Source: Pseudomonas sp. (GTDB taxonomy: Bacteria; Pseudomonadota; Gammaproteobacteria; Pseudomonadales; Pseudomonadaceae). Taken from it: a DNA stretch of 61,667 nt. This document shows, piece after piece, positions 33,007 to 41,408 of the stretch. The stretch covers positions 1 through 61,667 of the forward strand of contig NZ_JAGIBG010000045.1 of the NCBI RefSeq assembly GCF_017744435.1, written 5' to 3'. The translations under genes were made by a program, and so were the position numbers. The notes beneath the pieces were generated by a model that was not told where the DNA came from, did no database searches, and saw only the letters and a list, made by a program, of their open reading frames with translations. How positions within the stretch are numbered: the first letter of the stretch is position 1; each line of letters opens with the position of its first letter.

Positions 33007-33020
33007 AATGCAGGCATGCG
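32992..33020. promoter_or_regulatory. Candidate autoregulatory operator at the repressor start
   Basis: GCATAGCGTGCAT at 32994-33006 and ATGCAGGCATGCG at 33008-33020 overlap both possible start codons of the repressor gene. Both relate to the ATGCAGGCTATGC site upstream of the tailocin operon. Confidence 0.55.
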
Positions 33021-33146
33021 CCGGCAAATGCAATGCGCCTGGCTGCGCGCGCATGCCCCATGGCCCGCGCCTGCATCTGGTTGAAAAAGCCTGTACCATT
33101 GCCGGTTTCACAATCGCCAACCAGATCACCCGCTGTAAGGCCCTGA

Positions 33147-35720
33147 ATGTCTGATCTTTCCGCACACACCCCAATGATGCAGCAGTACTGGAAGCTGAAA
33201 AACCAGCACCCGGACCAGCTGATGTTCTACCGCATGGGCGACTTCTACGAAATCTTCTACGAAGATGCGAAGAAAGCCGCGAAACTGCTGGACATCACCC
33301 TGACCGCACGCGGTCAATCGGCCGGCCAGTCGATCCCCATGTGCGGGATTCCGTTCCATTCGCTGGAGGGCTACCTGGCCAAGCTGGTCAAGCTCGGCGA
33401 GTCGGTGGTGATCTGCGAACAGATCGGCGACCCGGCCACCAGCAAGGGCCCGGTAGAACGCCAGGTGGTGCGCATCATCACCCCCGGCACGGTCAGTGAC
33501 GAGGCCTTGCTCGACGAGCGCCGCGACAACCTGATCGCCGCCCTGCTCGGTGACGAACGCCTGTTTGGCCTGGCGGTACTGGACATCACCAGCGGCAACT
33601 TCAGCGTGCAGGAGATCAAGGGCTGGGAAAACCTGCTGGCCGAGCTCGAGCGCCTGAACCCGGTAGAGCTGCTGATCCCCGACGACTGGCCACGCGACCT
33701 GCCCGCCGAGAAGCGCCCGGGTGCCCGTCGCCGCGCGCCGTGGGACTTCGACCGCGATTCGGCGCGCAAGGCCCTGTGCCAGCAGTTCGCGACCAAAGAC
33801 CTCAAGGGCTTTGGTTGTGACAAGCTGACCCTGGCCATCGGCGCCGCCGGCTGCCTGCTGACCTACGCCAAGGAAACCCAGCGCACGGCCCTGCCGCACC
33901 TGCGCAGCCTGCGCCACGAGCGCCTGGACGACACGGTGATCCTCGACGGCGCCAGCCGCCGTAACCTGGAACTGGACGTCAACCTGGCCGGTGGCCGCGA
34001 CAACACCCTGCAGTCGGTGATCGACCGTTGCCAGACCGCCATGGCCAGCCGCCTGCTGACCCGCTGGCTGAACCGCCCGCTGCGCGACCTCAAGGTGCTG
34101 CAGGCACGTCAGGACTCGATCCGCTGCCTGCTCGACGGCTACCGCTTCGAAAAGCTGCAGCCGCAGCTCAAGGAAATCGGCGATATCGAACGGATCCTCG
34201 CCCGTATCGGCCTGCGCAATGCCCGCCCGCGTGACCTGGCGCGCCTGCGCGATGCCCTCGGCGCCCTGCCCGAGCTGCAGAACGCCATGAGCGAGCTGGA
34301 AGCGCCGCACCTGGCGCGCCTGGCCGCCATTACCGGCACCTACCCGGAGCTGGCCAGCCTGCTGGAACGCGCAATCATCGACAACCCGCCAGCGGTCATC
34401 CGCGACGGCGGCGTACTCAAGGCCGGCTACGACAGCGAGCTGGACGAACTGCTGGCGATCAGCGAGAACGCCGGCCAGTTCCTCATCGACCTGGAAACCC
34501 GCGAGAAGGCCCGCACCGGCCTGGCCAACCTCAAGGTCGGCTACAACCGTGTGCACGGCTACTTCATCGAGCTGCCGACCAAGCAGGCCGAGCAGGCACC
34601 GGGCGACTATATCCGCCGCCAGACCCTCAAGGGCGCCGAACGTTTCATCACGCCCGAGCTCAAGGCCTTCGAGGACAAGGCGCTGTCAGCCAAGAGCCGC
34701 GCCCTGGCGCGCGAGAAGATGCTCTACGACGCGCTGCTGGAAACCCTCATCAGCCACCTGGCTCCTCTGCAGGACAGCGCCGCCGCGCTGGCCGAGATCG
34801 ACGTGCTGAGCAACCTTGCCGAGCGTGCGCTGAACCTCGACCTGAATTGCCCGCGCTTCACCGACGAGCCGTGCCTGCGCATCGAGCAGGGCCGCCACCC
34901 GGTGGTCGAGCAGGTGCTGACCACACCGTTCGTGGCCAACGACCTGGGCCTGGACAACAGCACGCGCATGCTGATCATCACCGGCCCGAACATGGGCGGT
35001 AAGTCCACCTACATGCGCCAGACCGCCCTGATCGTGCTGATGGCGCACATTGGCAGCTTCGTCCCGGCGGCCAGCTGCGAGCTGTCGCTGGTCGACCGCA
35101 TTTTCACCCGTATCGGCTCCAGCGACGACCTGGCCGGCGGGCGTTCGACCTTCATGGTCGAGATGAGTGAAACCGCCAATATCCTGCACAACGCGACCGA
35201 CCGCAGCTTGGTGCTGATGGACGAAGTCGGCCGCGGCACCAGTACCTTCGACGGCCTGTCGCTGGCCTGGGCCGCCGCCGAGCGCCTGGCCGAGCTGCGT
35301 GCCTACACCCTGTTCGCCACCCACTACTTCGAGCTGACCGTGCTGCCGGAGAGTGAACCGCTGGTGGCCAACGTGCACCTGAACGCCACCGAGCACAACG
35401 AGCGTATCGTCTTCCTGCACCACGTGCTGCCTGGCCCTGCCAGCCAGAGCTACGGCCTGGCCGTGGCGCAGCTGGCGGGCGTGCCGGCGCCAGTGATCCT
35501 GCGCGCACGCGAGCACCTGGGCCGGCTGGAAACCACCAGCCTGCCCCATGAAGCACCGGTGACCAAGAAGGCCAAGGACGAGCCGCAAGTCCCCCACCAG
35601 AGCGACCTGTTCGCCAGCCTGCCACACCCGGCCATCGAGAAGCTGGGCAAGCTGGACCTGGATGACATGACCCCGCGTCAAGCTATCGAAATGCTATATC
35701 AACTAAAGAACCTGTTATAA
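33147..35720 (+). CDS. mutS: DNA mismatch repair protein MutS
   Basis: Recognises base mismatches and small loops. The 857-residue protein has the mismatch-reading motif (QLMFYRMGDFYEIF; Phe and Glu at about 35-38) and the ATPase with Walker A GPNMGGKSTYMRQ (about 613-625), a DEVGRGTSTFDG Walker B region (about 692-703), and the C-terminal dimer region. The start is at 33147, 140 bases from the divergent tailocin repressor start. fdxA follows. Confidence 0.99.
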   Translation: MSDLSAHTPMMQQYWKLKNQHPDQLMFYRMGDFYEIFYEDAKKAAKLLDITLTARGQSAGQSIPMCGIPFHSLEGYLAKLVKLGESVVICEQIGDPATSKGPVERQVVRIITPGTVSDEALLDERRDNLIAALLGDERLFGLAVLDITSGNFSVQEIKGWENLLAELERLNPVELLIPDDWPRDLPAEKRPGARRRAPWDFDRDSARKALCQQFATKDLKGFGCDKLTLAIGAAGCLLTYAKETQRTALPHLRSLRHERLDDTVILDGASRRNLELDVNLAGGRDNTLQSVIDRCQTAMASRLLTRWLNRPLRDLKVLQARQDSIRCLLDGYRFEKLQPQLKEIGDIERILARIGLRNARPRDLARLRDALGALPELQNAMSELEAPHLARLAAITGTYPELASLLERAIIDNPPAVIRDGGVLKAGYDSELDELLAISENAGQFLIDLETREKARTGLANLKVGYNRVHGYFIELPTKQAEQAPGDYIRRQTLKGAERFITPELKAFEDKALSAKSRALAREKMLYDALLETLISHLAPLQDSAAALAEIDVLSNLAERALNLDLNCPRFTDEPCLRIEQGRHPVVEQVLTTPFVANDLGLDNSTRMLIITGPNMGGKSTYMRQTALIVLMAHIGSFVPAASCELSLVDRIFTRIGSSDDLAGGRSTFMVEMSETANILHNATDRSLVLMDEVGRGTSTFDGLSLAWAAAERLAELRAYTLFATHYFELTVLPESEPLVANVHLNATEHNERIVFLHHVLPGPASQSYGLAVAQLAGVPAPVILRAREHLGRLETTSLPHEAPVTKKAKDEPQVPHQSDLFASLPHPAIEKLGKLDLDDMTPRQAIEMLYQLKNLL

Positions 35721-35860
35721 CGGCGCCCACTACAAGCTGGTAGAATCCGCCGCGGTTTGCTGGTGCTGCAGGTTATTAGCCTGGCCTGCAGCCACATGCC
35801 CGTAAACCGCGCGGCCCTGAGAGGAAGGGCCGCCGCCGTCGCCTGAGGAGAGAACTAGAA
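35721..35860 (+). promoter_or_regulatory. Structured leader of fdxA
   Basis: The gap between mutS and fdxA can fold as an outer stem CGCGGTTT/AAACCGCG (35751-35758 with 35804-35811), an inner stem GCTGCAGG/CCTGCAGC (35765-35772 with 35785-35792), and a separate GGCCCT/AGGGCC hairpin (35813-35831) just before the ribosome site. No T-run follows, so these are not terminators. Confidence 0.55.
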
Positions 35861-36184
35861 ATGACCTTCGTCGTCACCGACAACTGCATCAAATGCAAAT
35901 ACACCGACTGCGTGGAAGTCTGTCCGGTGGACTGCTTCTACGAAGGCCCGAACTTCCTGGTGATTCACCCGGACGAGTGCATCGACTGTGCACTGTGCGA
36001 GCCTGAGTGCCCGGCCCAGGCGATCTTCTCGGAAGACGAGATCCCTGCTGGCATGGAAAACTTCATCGAGCTCAACGCCGAGCTGGCGGAAATCTGGCCG
36101 AACATCACCGAGCGTAAGGACGCCCTGCCTGACGCTGAAGAGTGGGACGGCAAGACCGGCAAGATCGCCGATCTGGAGCGCTAA
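35861..36184 (+). CDS. fdxA: Seven-iron ferredoxin FdxA
   Basis: The 107-residue protein binds one [3Fe-4S] and one [4Fe-4S] cluster: C9, C17 and C50 for the first; C21, C40, C43 and C46 for the second, as in Azotobacter ferredoxin I. It is an electron carrier and a likely partner of the Fpr encoded at 10734-11513. GAGGAGA lies upstream. It is followed by an intrinsic terminator that faces the rsmZ terminator. Confidence 0.97.
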   Translation: MTFVVTDNCIKCKYTDCVEVCPVDCFYEGPNFLVIHPDECIDCALCEPECPAQAIFSEDEIPAGMENFIELNAELAEIWPNITERKDALPDAEEWDGKTGKIADLER

Positions 36185-36198
36185 GCGCCCGAACACGA

Positions 36199-36223
36199 AA
36201 AAGGCCCGCAACGGGCCTTTTTT
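36199..36223 (+). terminator. fdxA terminator
   Basis: GGCCCG/CGGGCC stem with a 3-base loop and a six-T tail, 18 bases after the fdxA stop. Confidence 0.9.
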
Positions 36224-36238
36224 CATTTTCTGCGGGCA

Positions 36239-36371
36239 AAAAAAAGGGGCGGTTTGACCCGCCCACATTATTTCCGTAGTCCCTGCTTGTCCCAAACATC
36301 ATCCTGATGAAATCGCTTCTTGCGATGTCCCTGGCCTTCTCCCTGAAAGCCTGTGCATGTCCGTGTGCACA
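36239..36371 (-). ncRNA. rsmZ: Small regulatory RNA RsmZ
   Basis: A sRNA that titrates RsmA/RsmE translational repressors under GacS/GacA control. In the fdxA-rpoS gap, its usual place, the minus strand carries seven GGA motifs in about 100 bases (several as CAGGGA or AAGGA-like loops), then the stem GGGCGG-TCAAA-CCGCCC with a long T-run (36239-36264). A -10 TAGTAT (36378-36383) and -35 TTGCCT (36400-36405), 16 bases apart, put the start near 36371 and the length near 133 nt, close to known RsmZ RNAs. Confidence 0.9.
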
Positions 36372-36377
36372 GTTCGA

Positions 36378-36405
36378 ATACTAGCGAGTTCCCTGAGGCA
36401 GGCAA
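36378..36405 (-). promoter_or_regulatory. rsmZ promoter
   Basis: On the minus strand, TTGCCT and TAGTAT are separated by 16 bases, immediately upstream of the first GGA motif. Confidence 0.75.
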
Positions 36406-36543
36406 CTGCGAGATCTCTCAGGATATTACTGGGGACACATTTCCACACAGCCAAAAAACGTATGAATTTCAGCTGTTTAAGAAAAACCGGGACCTGAAAA
36501 CGACTTTGATTTACTGGTAGTTACACAGATGGCTTACACAAAG

Positions 36544-36561
36544 AGTAAGCAAAGGCTTACA
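36544..36561 (-). promoter_or_regulatory. GacA upstream activating element of rsmZ
   Basis: The minus strand reads TGTAAG-N6-CTTACT, one base off the TGTAAG-N6-CTTACA consensus for GacA-dependent sRNAs, about 175 bases before the predicted start, the distance seen in other Pseudomonas rsmZ genes. Confidence 0.85.
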
Positions 36562-36618
36562 CGCCATGCATCAGGGGTAGCGCCGTACACATTACCTGGC
36601 TCTGGGTTCATACCGGCT

Positions 36619-36726
36619 TGCTCCGGCCTCTTCGCGGGCAAGCCCGCTCCCACAGGTACTGCACAGTATTCAAGAGCTGTGGGGAGCCTGTGTGGGAGCG
36701 GGCTTGCCCGCGAAGAGGCCGGAGCA
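36619..36726. repeat. REP inverted pair
   Basis: TTCGCGGGCAAGCCCGCTCC-type arms in opposite orientation, extended by TGCTCCGGCCTC on the outside; the right arm carries a two-base insertion (CCTGTGTGGG). It lies between the rsmZ control region and the rpoS terminator. Confidence 0.92.
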
Positions 36727-36747
36727 AAATTACCAAGATTGCAGAAA

Positions 36748-36776
36748 CAAAAACGCCCCGAGGTCATCGGGGCGCT
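36748..36776 (-). terminator. rpoS terminator
   Basis: CGCCCCG/CGGGGCG stem followed on the minus strand by TTTTTG, 22 bases after the rpoS stop. Confidence 0.88.
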
Positions 36777-36797
36777 TCAGATACAGTGAAGCCAGGT

Positions 36798-37805
36798 TTA
36801 TTGGAACAGCGACTCGCTGGAAAGCCCGTTCTTCTCGAGGATCTCGCGCAGGCGCTTGAGCCCCTCCACCTGGATCTGCCGCACGCGTTCGCGGGTCAGG
36901 CCGATCTCCAGGCCAACATCTTCCAGCGTGCTGCTCTCATGCCCACGCAGGCCGAAGCGGCGTACCACGACCTCACGCTGCTTGTCGGTCAGCTCACCCA
37001 GCCACTGATCAATGCTCTGCGACAGGTCATCGTCCTGCAGCAGTTCGCACGGATCGGTCGGGCGGTCATCGGTCAGGGTGTCGAGCAGGGTCTTGTCCGA
37101 GTCCGGGCCGAGCGACACGTCAACGGAAGACACACGTTCGTTCAGGCCCAGCATGCGCTTGACCTCGGCGACCGGTTTCTCCAGCAGGGTGGCGATTTCT
37201 TCAGGCGACGGCTCGTGGTCGAGCTTCTGGGTCAGTTCCCGCGCAGCGCGCAGGTAGACGTTGAGCTCCTTGACCACGTGGATCGGCAAGCGAATGGTGC
37301 GGGTCTGGTTCATGATCGCCCGCTCGATGGTCTGGCGGATCCACCAGGTCGCGTAGGTCGAGAAGCGGAAACCACGCTCCGGGTCGAACTTCTCCACCGC
37401 ACGGATCAACCCCAGGTTGCCCTCCTCGATCAGGTCGAGCAGAGACAGGCCACGGTTGACGTAACGACGGGCAATTTTCACAACCAGGCGCAGGTTGCTT
37501 TCGATCATGCGCTTGCGGCCGGCAGGGTCACCCTTTTGCGACAGGCGCGCAAAGTGAACTTCCTCTTCCGGGGAAAGCAGAGGCGAGAATCCGATCTCGT
37601 TGAGATACAGCTGGGTGGCATCGAGCGCCCGGCTGTAATCGATATACTTGTGTTGCTTGAGCGAAGAGCCCGACTTCGCTCTGGTCCGAACCGACGGTAC
37701 AGCAGGTTCGTCTGACACCACATCCGTTTCCAAAACGATGCCCGTCTCCATGAGGAGGACGTCATCGTCGATGTCAAACTCCGGCGCTTCTTTACTGAGA
37801 GCCAT
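36798..37805 (-). CDS. rpoS: RNA polymerase sigma factor RpoS
   Basis: Stationary-phase and general stress sigma factor. The 335-residue protein has region 1.2 (SRALDATQLYLNEIG), region 2 with the -10-binding helix (FRFSTYATWWIRQTIERA, about residues 145-162), region 3, and region 4 with its HTH (LEDVGLEIGLTRERVRQIQVEGLKRLR). It is downstream of nlpD, within which its main promoter lies in other pseudomonads. rsmZ, encoded beyond its terminator, links it to Gac/Rsm control. Confidence 0.99.
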   Translation of the reverse strand: MALSKEAPEFDIDDDVLLMETGIVLETDVVSDEPAVPSVRTRAKSGSSLKQHKYIDYSRALDATQLYLNEIGFSPLLSPEEEVHFARLSQKGDPAGRKRMIESNLRLVVKIARRYVNRGLSLLDLIEEGNLGLIRAVEKFDPERGFRFSTYATWWIRQTIERAIMNQTRTIRLPIHVVKELNVYLRAARELTQKLDHEPSPEEIATLLEKPVAEVKRMLGLNERVSSVDVSLGPDSDKTLLDTLTDDRPTDPCELLQDDDLSQSIDQWLGELTDKQREVVVRRFGLRGHESSTLEDVGLEIGLTRERVRQIQVEGLKRLREILEKNGLSSESLFQ

Positions 37806-37914
37806 TGTTATAGTCCTTTGCTGAGTTCGAACTCAGACTCTTGCGGCGCCTGTCTCCCTGGCAACGCAGGAGCCCGTCCCCTCTACATCCAAGGAACAGG
37901 CCGGGGTACAACGA

Positions 37915-38772
37915 TCAACGGCGTGGCAGGAACTGGAGCGGATCGACGGGTTTACCTTGGCGGCGAATCTCGAAATGCAGCTTCACCCGATCTGTGCCCG
38001 TAGACCCCATTTCAGCAATCGACTGCCCTGCCTTGACCTGCTGCCCCTCCCGAACCAACAGCCTGCGGTTGTGACCGTAGGCACTGACGTAGGTGTCGCT
38101 GTGCTTGATGATGATCAGTTCGCCGTAGCCCCGCAAGCCACTCCCGGCGTAGACCACCGCACCATCAGACGCAGCAAAAACAGGCTGTCCCAAATCACCG
38201 GCGATATCAATGCCTTTATTCAAACTACCGTTTGAAGCAAATTTTCCAATCAGCACGCCATTGGCCGGCCACGTCCAGTTCCCCACTGCACGCTCTGCGG
38301 CGGGCACCGTGGTAACCACCGGAGCAGGCGTGGCGGGCGTTGTTGGCGTCGACTTTCCGCCGTTTGCAGGGGGGGTGATAGGTGTTCCGGCAGGGCGACG
38401 AATGACCGTTGTCCTGCTCGACGAGGACGGGCTGGAGACCACCGTGCTGCTGCTGGTCGAGCCGCTGTTGAAACGGATAGCCTGGCCCGGGCGGATGGTG
38501 TACGGAGCGGGGATGCCGTTACGCGCTGCCAGCTCCTTGTAGTCCCAGCCATAGCGGAACGCGATGGAGAACAGCGTATCGCCAGGCTTGACGACGTACT
38601 GCCCCGAAGTCACTGCCGGTCGCTTGGGCGCAGCCGTGTTTCGATCGACCACGCGCGCACCGCTGGAGCTCGTGCTGGAGCAACCTGTCAGCAAGGTGCC
38701 CATGGCCAGTGCAATCAGCAGAAGCTTGAAAGCCGACCGATCCTTGCGCTGCCGAATGACTGTGTGCCCCAC
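37915..38772 (-). CDS. nlpD: NlpD-like lipoprotein, amidase activator
   Basis: Activates peptidoglycan amidases at the septum. The 285-residue protein has a lipobox LLTGC (Cys about residue 30), a LysM domain (GQYVVKPGDTLFSIAFRYGWDYKELAARNG, about 56-85), a Ser/Thr/Pro linker, and a degenerate M23 peptidase domain (NKGIDIAGDLGQPVFAASDG...HFEIRRQGKPVDP). A GTG start at 38772 is preferred because AGGGGAG precedes it; the in-frame ATG at 38787 lacks one. Confidence 0.93.
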   Translation of the reverse strand: MGHTVIRQRKDRSAFKLLLIALAMGTLLTGCSSTSSSGARVVDRNTAAPKRPAVTSGQYVVKPGDTLFSIAFRYGWDYKELAARNGIPAPYTIRPGQAIRFNSGSTSSSTVVSSPSSSSRTTVIRRPAGTPITPPANGGKSTPTTPATPAPVVTTVPAAERAVGNWTWPANGVLIGKFASNGSLNKGIDIAGDLGQPVFAASDGAVVYAGSGLRGYGELIIIKHSDTYVSAYGHNRRLLVREGQQVKAGQSIAEMGSTGTDRVKLHFEIRRQGKPVDPLQFLPRR

Positions 38773-38932
38773 CCGCGCTCCCCTCATGGTGCCGAAAATC
38801 GATAAGACGATAAGAAATGCAATATTGTTGCAATTATAACCAAGCCAGGCGGCAATGGCAGGGCCCAGGCCCCGCCAGATAGACAGGGCCGCGCCACAAG
38901 AATTCGTTGCTGCTGCAAATATTCCTGGCGGC

Positions 38933-39613
38933 TCAGGCCAGCGGACCGTTGAGCAGCGGCACGAAACGCACCGCGCCCAGCACGCGACGTGAGAAGCCGT
39001 GCTCTTCGCGCACGATCAGCATCAGCTGCTGCACCTCACCGGCCGGGCCTACCGGAATCACCATGCGCCCCCCCGGCGCCAGCTGGTCGAGCAGCGCCTG
39101 CGGCACTTCCGCTGCCACTGCGGTGACGATGATGCCATTGTAGGGCGCCAGCGCCTGCCAGCCATCACAGCCGTCGCCCCAGCGGAACACCACGTTGCGC
39201 AAGTTGAGCTCTACCAGGCGCTCCTTGGCCCGGTCCTGCAGCACCTTGATCCGCTCCACCGAGAACACACGCTCGACCAGCTGGGCCAGGATTGCAGTCT
39301 GGTAGCCTGAACCGGTGCCGATCTCCAGCACCTTGTCCAATGGCCCCGCTTCCAGTAGCAGCTCGCTCATGTGCGCCACCATGAACGGCTGGGAGATGGT
39401 CTGGTTGTGCCCGATCGGCAGCGCCGTATCTTCGTAGGCCCGATGCGCCAGCGCCTCGTCGACGAACAGGTGGCGTGGGGTCCGGCGAATCACGTCGAGC
39501 ACCTTGGCGTTCGACACGCCTTCCTCGCACAGGCGCTGGATCAGCCGCTCGCGGGTGCGCTGCGAGGTCATGCCGATACCGCCACGGCGCTGCAGATCGT
39601 CCTGTTCACGCAT
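38933..39613 (-). CDS. pcm: Protein-L-isoaspartate O-methyltransferase
   Basis: Repairs isoaspartyl residues in aged proteins using SAM. The 226-residue protein has the PCMT motif I VLEIGTGSGYQTAILA (about residues 95-110) and the substrate loop with GHNQTISQPFMVAHM. The start at 39613 shares a base with the surE stop (TGATG) and has GGAGGG nine bases upstream; an internal ATG at 39571 lacks a site. Confidence 0.96.
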   Translation of the reverse strand: MREQDDLQRRGGIGMTSQRTRERLIQRLCEEGVSNAKVLDVIRRTPRHLFVDEALAHRAYEDTALPIGHNQTISQPFMVAHMSELLLEAGPLDKVLEIGTGSGYQTAILAQLVERVFSVERIKVLQDRAKERLVELNLRNVVFRWGDGCDGWQALAPYNGIIVTAVAAEVPQALLDQLAPGGRMVIPVGPAGEVQQLMLIVREEHGFSRRVLGAVRFVPLLNGPLA

Positions 39614-40362
39614 CAGAGCAGGCCCTCCAGCCAGCCGTCGAGCTGCTCGAAGGCATCGTTGAACGTACGGTCCAGCTGCAACGGGGTAATCGATACGTAG
39701 CCTTGCATGACGGCATGGAAATCGGTACCCGGCCCGCCATCCTCGGCATCGCCGGCCACGGCGATCCAGTAGCCTTCCTTGCCACGCGGGTTGACCACCT
39801 TGGTCGGCGCCGCCGCCCGCGCCCGATGACCGAGGCGGGTGAGCTGAATGCCGCGGATGTGCTCCAGCGGCAGATTGGGGATATTGACGTTGAGCACGGT
39901 GCGCGGCGGCAGTTGCAGGCGCGGCAGTGCCTCGACCAGGCGGCGGGCGATATGGGCGGCCGTCGGCAGGTTGTCGGGCAGCCGCGACAGCAGCGAGAAC
40001 GCCAGCGAGGTGCCACCCAGGAAACGGCCTTCCAGCGCGGCGGCGACCGTGCCGGAATAGATCACGTCATCCCCCAGGTTGGCCCCCAGGTTGATGCCCG
40101 AGACGACCAGGTCCACAGGCTCCGGCAACAGGCCGTTGAGCCCAAGGTGCACGCAATCGGTGGGCGTGCCGTTGAGGCTGATGAAGCCGTTGGCCAGGGT
40201 CTGCGGGTGCAATGGCCGATCCAGCGTCAGCGAACTTCCGGCGCCGCTCTTGTCTTGATCCGGGGCGATCACCGCGCACTCGGCATAATCCGCCAGCGCA
40301 CCGTGAAGCGCGGCAAGGCCAGGTGCCGTAACACCGTCGTCATTCGAAATCAGAATACGCAT
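39613..40362 (-). CDS. surE: 5'/3'-nucleotidase SurE
   Basis: Metal-dependent nucleoside monophosphatase. The 249-residue protein has the N-terminal metal site NDDG (Asp8, Asp9), SGAGSSLT, and VSGINLGANLGDDVIYSGTVAAA. It overlaps truD by 13 bases and pcm by one, in the conserved truD-surE-pcm-nlpD-rpoS run. Confidence 0.97.
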   Translation of the reverse strand: MRILISNDDGVTAPGLAALHGALADYAECAVIAPDQDKSGAGSSLTLDRPLHPQTLANGFISLNGTPTDCVHLGLNGLLPEPVDLVVSGINLGANLGDDVIYSGTVAAALEGRFLGGTSLAFSLLSRLPDNLPTAAHIARRLVEALPRLQLPPRTVLNVNIPNLPLEHIRGIQLTRLGHRARAAAPTKVVNPRGKEGYWIAVAGDAEDGGPGTDFHAVMQGYVSITPLQLDRTFNDAFEQLDGWLEGLL

Positions 40363-41408
40363 GGGCTGTCCGTCTGCCCTGCCGGCACCAGATCGACGAG
40401 TTCGCGCACCACCACGGTGGCGAAGCATCCGGCCGGAAGGACGAATTCCAGTTGCAGGATATCAGGCTCGGGATAATGCCACGTCAGGCCGCCAATAGGG
40501 AGCCGCAGGATGCGCCGTTCGTGACTCATGCCCGCATACGCGAGCCATTGGCAAAGTGCCAGGTGCTGATCGCCGACCGCCGTCTCCAGCTCGGAGGTCA
40601 CGCCGGCTGCAGGCGACGGGCCTTCCCCCCACATCGGGCCGGTGGGATGCAGGTCCAGAATTGCCAGGCGAGGATCGGAACATTCCTGCTCGCCCGCGGG
40701 AAAGAAACTACGGCTGTTAGTGAACGCCAACAGATCCCCGACCTGGGCGTGCTGCCAGGTGCCATCGGCGACACGCGCCGCCAGCACCTGGTTGAACACA
40801 TAGCTGCGCGCCGCCGAAAGCAGGCGTGAACGCACGTTGCGCTGCTCCGGCAGGGCCTTGCGCGATGCCCAGTCCTGGGCATCGTGGACGTTGCCACCGC
40901 CGTGGCCGAAACGCTGGCTGCCGAAGTAGTTCGGCACGCCCTGCTGCTTGAGTTGCTCCAGGCGGGCATCGAGGGCCTGGCGGTCAGCTGCCAGGGCAGT
41001 CAGGCGCAGGGTGAAACCATTGGCCGAATGGGCACCGCGTTGCAGCTTGCGCTGGTGACGCACCTGCTTGAGCACGCGCAGGGTGTCGTCTTCGGCACGC
41101 GACAGGTCAGGGTCGGCCTTGCCCGGCAGGTGCAGGCTGAACCACTGGCGGGTCAGGGCCTGGCGGTCCTTGAGGCCTGCATAACTGATGGCCCGTACCG
41201 GTACGCCGGCGGCACGGGCCAGGCGACGGGCAGCCTCTTCGGTGTTGAGGTCGCGCTTCTCGACCCACAGCCACAGGTGCTCGCCCTGGCCGGACAGCGG
41301 AATGTCCAGCACCTCATCAACCTGGAAGTCTTCGGCCACGGCCTTGAGCACCGCGCTGCCCAACGATTCACCCGACGCGCGCGGGCCCAGCAGGTCCAGT
41401 TCGGTCAT
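40350..41408 (-). CDS. truD: tRNA pseudouridine(13) synthase TruD
   Basis: Forms pseudouridine at position 13 of tRNA-Glu. The 352-residue protein has the TruD motif around the catalytic Asp (ISYAGLKDRQALTRQWFS, Asp about residue 82), then GVPNYFGSQRFGHGG. It overlaps ispF by four bases (ATGA) and surE by 13. Confidence 0.97.
   Translation of the reverse strand: MTELDLLGPRASGESLGSAVLKAVAEDFQVDEVLDIPLSGQGEHLWLWVEKRDLNTEEAARRLARAAGVPVRAISYAGLKDRQALTRQWFSLHLPGKADPDLSRAEDDTLRVLKQVRHQRKLQRGAHSANGFTLRLTALAADRQALDARLEQLKQQGVPNYFGSQRFGHGGGNVHDAQDWASRKALPEQRNVRSRLLSAARSYVFNQVLAARVADGTWQHAQVGDLLAFTNSRSFFPAGEQECSDPRLAILDLHPTGPMWGEGPSPAAGVTSELETAVGDQHLALCQWLAYAGMSHERRILRLPIGGLTWHYPEPDILQLEFVLPAGCFATVVVRELVDLVPAGQTDSPCVF

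Noticed and set aside
36529..36789. 86-codon frame between rsmZ and rpoS
   Set aside because: It runs through the REP inverted pair and the GacA element, and its translation is REP-derived.
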